Source: Erythrobacter sp. 3-20A1M (GTDB lineage Bacteria > Pseudomonadota > Alphaproteobacteria > Sphingomonadales > Sphingomonadaceae). From it: a stretch of DNA of 64,000 nucleotides. The DNA lies in the NCBI RefSeq assembly GCF_018636735.1, contig NZ_CP045200.1:2108001-2172000 (forward strand), written 5' to 3'. This document shows, piece by piece, positions 61,678-64,000 of this stretch (positions are counted from its first letter, which is position 1; each line of letters opens with the position of its first letter). The translations under genes were made by a program, and so were the position numbers. A model generated the notes under the pieces. The model did no database searches. It was not told the origin of the DNA and worked only from the letters and a program-made list of their open reading frames with translations.

Positions 61678-61749
61678 AAGCCGCAGGAAACCTTGGCTTT
61701 TCTCGGTCATCGGTGGATCGTGGGGAACAGGGTAGTGGCGGAGACGGAG
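61678..61749. repeat. Right attachment-type direct repeat of the genomic island (72 bp)
   Basis: 70 of 72 bases match the copy at 29749-29820. On the minus strand it starts with the tRNA-Ser-like CTCCGTCTCCGCCA. No tRNA body adjoins it either, so the intact tRNA should lie beyond the window, past the next integrated element. Confidence 0.8.
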
Positions 61750-61964
61750 TCCCCCATACTAGCGACCCAATGCGTTCGGATTGATCCTCCAAAACCGCAG
61801 AAACCCATAGTGTTGGCGCGTTCAGAGCGAGCAAGTTGTCCGCACGTGTTCGATTGCGTTCCCATAAAGCCGCGCTATTATCGGGGAACGGTTATGGGAA
61901 CGGTTGCTATTTCCGCCAAGATGGCAGGGCGCTGGCAGGTTCGATTCCCTCACAGGGAGCCGAA

Positions 61965-63212
61965 ATGCCGAGAAAGCTGAGCAACGCGCTAACCCCTCTC
62001 GCGGTGAAGAATGCCAAGCCGGGCCGCCACGCGGACGGAGCCGGGCTGCACTTGCTGGTGAAGCCGAGCGGGGCGCGCTCATGGGTTTATCGCTTCATGC
62101 TCAACGGTAAGTCGCGCGACGTTGGCCTTGGCGCGGCTGGACTGGGCGGAATGTCTCTTGCCGATGCGCGGGACGAAGCGGCGGCGCTGCGCCTCAAGGT
62201 CAAGGCGGGCATTGATCCGCTGGAGGAACGCGACCGGGAGGCCGCTGAGGCGCTAGCGGCGGCTCAGGCTGCCAAGGTGGCCGGAACCACGTTCAGGGAC
62301 GTTGCAGCGGCCTATATCGCCGCGAACGAGGAAAGCTGGCGCAATCCCAAGCATCGCCAGCAATGGCGCAACACGCTAGACACCTACGTTTATCCGGTGA
62401 TCGGGAATTTGCCGGTTGCCGAGGTCGAGACGGCGCACGTCCTGAAAATTCTTGAGCCTATCTGGAAAGGGAAAGCCGAGACTGCCAGCCGCATCCGGGG
62501 GCGGATTGAAACCGTTCTCGATAGCGCCAAGGCGCGCGGCTATCGGCAAGGGGAGAACCCGGCGCGCTGGCGCGGCCACCTTGCGCAAATCCTGCCCGCC
62601 CGTACCCGGCTGTCGCGGGGACATCACAAGGCGCTTCCCTACGAAGTAATTCCCGCATTCGTGAAGACACTACGCGCGCGAGAGGCCGTGGCGGGGCTGG
62701 CGCTGGAATTTACGATCCTCACCACTGCGCGCTCCGGAGAGGTAATCGGAGCGACTTGGGCAGAGGTCGATCTGGACAAGGCCGTTTGGACGATCCCAGC
62801 CGACCGCATGAAGGCTGCGAAAGAGCATCGCGTGCCGCTATCCCCGCGCGCGGTTGCCATCCTTAAAAGCCTCCAGCCGCTTGGCAGCGAATATCTGTTC
62901 CCCGGCGCGAAGGGAGGCAAGCTGTCCGGCATGGCCATGGGAATGCTCATGCGCCGAATGAAGGTTGATGCGACCGTGCACGGCTTCCGTTCGGGCTTCC
63001 GCGACTGGGCAGCCGAATGCACCGGCTATGCCCATGAGGTTGCCGAAATGGCGCTGGCCCACACCATCGAAAACAAGGTGGAGCGGGCCTATCGGCGCGG
63101 CGACCTGTTCGACAAGCGGCGGCGGCTCATGGATGATTGGGCAACCTATTGCGCCCACGAACGCGCGGCTGGTGCCAAAGTGATGCCGATCAGAAAGCCG
63201 GACGTCGCATAG
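61965..63212 (+). CDS. P4-type tyrosine integrase of a second element
   Basis: A 415-residue integrase, divergent from the first and with only family-level likeness to it. DUF4102 (DGAGLHLLVKPSGARSWVYRF), then TTARSGEV (Arg), WTIPADRMKAAKEHRVPLS, VHGFRSGFRDWAAE (His-x-x-Arg) and LAHTIENKVERAYRRGDLFDKRR with the catalytic Tyr. ATG 61965 has GGGAG upstream; the frame also opens at 61836 without similarity. It starts 216 bases right of the island repeat and reads away from it, so it belongs to a separate element inserted in tandem. Confidence 0.92.
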   Translation: MPRKLSNALTPLAVKNAKPGRHADGAGLHLLVKPSGARSWVYRFMLNGKSRDVGLGAAGLGGMSLADARDEAAALRLKVKAGIDPLEERDREAAEALAAAQAAKVAGTTFRDVAAAYIAANEESWRNPKHRQQWRNTLDTYVYPVIGNLPVAEVETAHVLKILEPIWKGKAETASRIRGRIETVLDSAKARGYRQGENPARWRGHLAQILPARTRLSRGHHKALPYEVIPAFVKTLRAREAVAGLALEFTILTTARSGEVIGATWAEVDLDKAVWTIPADRMKAAKEHRVPLSPRAVAILKSLQPLGSEYLFPGAKGGKLSGMAMGMLMRRMKVDATVHGFRSGFRDWAAECTGYAHEVAEMALAHTIENKVERAYRRGDLFDKRRRLMDDWATYCAHERAAGAKVMPIRKPDVA

Positions 63213-63244
63213 ATCTCACGCACGCCCGCTCTCTAAAGTTATTG

Positions 63245-63523
63245 CTACATGATTCTGCCCGTCATTTGCGTCTCGACAACCAGTTCACCAGACGCTGTGC
63301 GCATGACCGTATAATCAAGCCCATCGTAGGCAAGAGCGCCGACGATCTTCCCGTGACACTTCAGATTGCCCGTTGATTCGTCGCGGGAAAGAGTGACAAT
63401 GGAGTCGGTCTGTAGAAAGCGATTGTCGACTTTAGCCAGAACATCTGGATCATCGCAGTTGACTTGGCTGCCGCACGCCGAAACGGCCAGCGCCCCAAGA
63501 CACGCAAAAGCAGTTCTTTTCAT
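63245..63523 (-). CDS. Small hypothetical lipoprotein
   Basis: A 92-residue protein with a lipoprotein signal (lipobox SAC, Cys17) and a mature part rich in beta-type sequence (GLDYTVMRTASGELVVETQM). GGAGA lies before ATG 63523. No family recognised. Small lipoproteins of this kind are common cargo in integrative elements. Confidence 0.7.
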   Translation of the reverse strand: MKRTAFACLGALAVSACGSQVNCDDPDVLAKVDNRFLQTDSIVTLSRDESTGNLKCHGKIVGALAYDGLDYTVMRTASGELVVETQMTGRIM

Positions 63524-63742
63524 ATCGTCTCCGAAATTTGGACTGACGATCCTAACTCAAGCCAAAGCAGTTCGGAAGTCAGCTATCGACAACATACGGC
63601 GAACATGAGGATGGTTTCCGAATGCGGCTGGCAAGCTGCCGTATGAGGCCATAGAATGCGGGCGGGGATAGGCCGGCCAGCCGATAAGCGCGCATCCCAC
63701 GCGCTTCCCCGCCTCACTTTGGGTGTCGCTTGGGAGGCGGAT

Positions 63743-64000
63743 TTGGTAAAGCGCAAGAATACCGGCCTAGCTGTCTCCGACGCCAAGCGGCTGAACGACT
63801 GCTTCAATGAACTGAGCGAGGCGATTGCCTCGCGACCGCCATTGAAAGGCGACGAGAGGTATTGGGCGTTCGATTATCGCGCCATCGCTCTGAATGAGTC
63901 AAAGCCCGAAGCTTACATGCATCGTTGCGGAAGCAGAGACATTGCGCTTGTCGCGCTGCGCGGTGCGGTCACGAACGACAATTTGCAGTTATGGACCAAC
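63743..64000 (+). CDS. Hypothetical protein, 5' part only
   Basis: An open frame running off the window. TTG 63743 has GGGAGG six bases upstream; ATG 63656 in the same frame is the alternative and gives 29 more residues without a ribosome site. The 86 visible codons read like real protein (RYWAFDYRAIALNES, RDIALVALRGAVTNDN). No family recognised. Confidence 0.55.
   Translation, partial: MVKRKNTGLAVSDAKRLNDCFNELSEAIASRPPLKGDERYWAFDYRAIALNESKPEAYMHRCGSRDIALVALRGAVTNDNLQLWTN

Larger units (their letters stand above)
29749..61749. mobile_element. 32-kb integrative genomic island
   Basis: Bounded by the 72-bp direct repeats at 29749 and 61678. A P4-type integrase starts 90 bases inside the right repeat and is read inward, the normal layout for such islands; an excisionase-like gene, an IS5 remnant and a nucleotidyltransferase-HEPN gene are near the same end. 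Cargo: a Mokosh-type defence pair, a cupin/CMD operon and a glycan-use operon. The left repeat is followed by AT-rich sequence unlike its surroundings. Whether it still excises is unknown. Confidence 0.7.

Noticed and set aside
61935-61965. T-loop-like GGTTCGATTCCCTC before the second integrase
   Set aside because: The flanking bases do not form a T-stem or acceptor stem, so it is not called a tRNA end.
1-64000. CRISPR arrays, rRNA genes, exosortase/PEP-CTERM genes
   Set aside because: None seen on reading both strands; the EPS regulator resembles PrsR-type proteins but nothing else of that system is present.

Overview
The window looks like chromosome of an alphaproteobacterium of the order Sphingomonadales (Sphingomonas, Novosphingobium or Erythrobacteraceae type). 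The basis is inference from gene content: high-GC codon use, several long TonB-dependent receptors, a FecI/FecR pair, a DUF6771-type small protein, two P4-type integrases and EPS genes of a sphingomonad kind. No rRNA, intact tRNA or CRISPR array was seen.

Region 1 (1-6.2 kb) is the edge of a pectin-use locus: the end of a TRAP small permease, a TRAP large permease cut off at about 1170, and on the other strand a pectinesterase, a lipoprotein esterase and a TonB-dependent receptor preceded by two copies of a 16-bp operator-like palindrome. The truncated permease and the pectinesterase are joined tail to tail by what looks like a deletion. galE follows.

Region 2 (7.7-14.4 kb) is signalling: a GAF-domain gene with a frameshift in a C9 tract, a MASE1/CHASE/PAS hybrid kinase with receiver and HPt, and a second kinase-like protein that has PAS, HisKA, REC and HPt but no ATPase domain.

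Region 3 (14.4-26.9 kb) is an exopolysaccharide locus: a fused WecG-type/phosphoglycosyl transferase, a flippase with three glycosyltransferases, and an opposing operon for Wza-like export, chain-length control and a split polymerase/ligase. Two intergenic regions each carry a divergent pair of sigma-54 promoters around a pair of shared TTTCGCAATTTGC-type sites. One of the four promoters drives an H-NOX (heme-NO sensor) gene coupled by TGATG to an NtrC-family activator. I read this as an H-NOX/sigma-54 circuit controlling EPS; it is the best candidate for an undescribed system here.

Region 4 (26.9-29.5 kb) is an aldo/keto reductase plus NmrA-type oxidoreductase operon facing a TetR gene, with a perfect operator palindrome between them.

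Region 5 (29.75-61.75 kb) is a 32-kb genomic island bounded by a 72-bp direct repeat (70/72 identical) that ends in a tRNA-Ser-like 3' end. It carries a Mokosh type I anti-phage pair (mkoA, mkoB), an MFS/cupin/carboxymuconolactone decarboxylase/tautomerase operon with LysR and an aldo/keto reductase, and a tightly overlapped glycan-use operon (ECF sigma, FecR, STN-type TonB receptor, two GH1, four esterase-like hydrolases, a broken acyl-CoA ligase, GH42, GH37). An IS5-type remnant, an excisionase-like gene, a nucleotidyltransferase-HEPN fusion and the integrase close it. A second integrase just beyond the right repeat suggests a second element inserted in tandem, which runs off the window.
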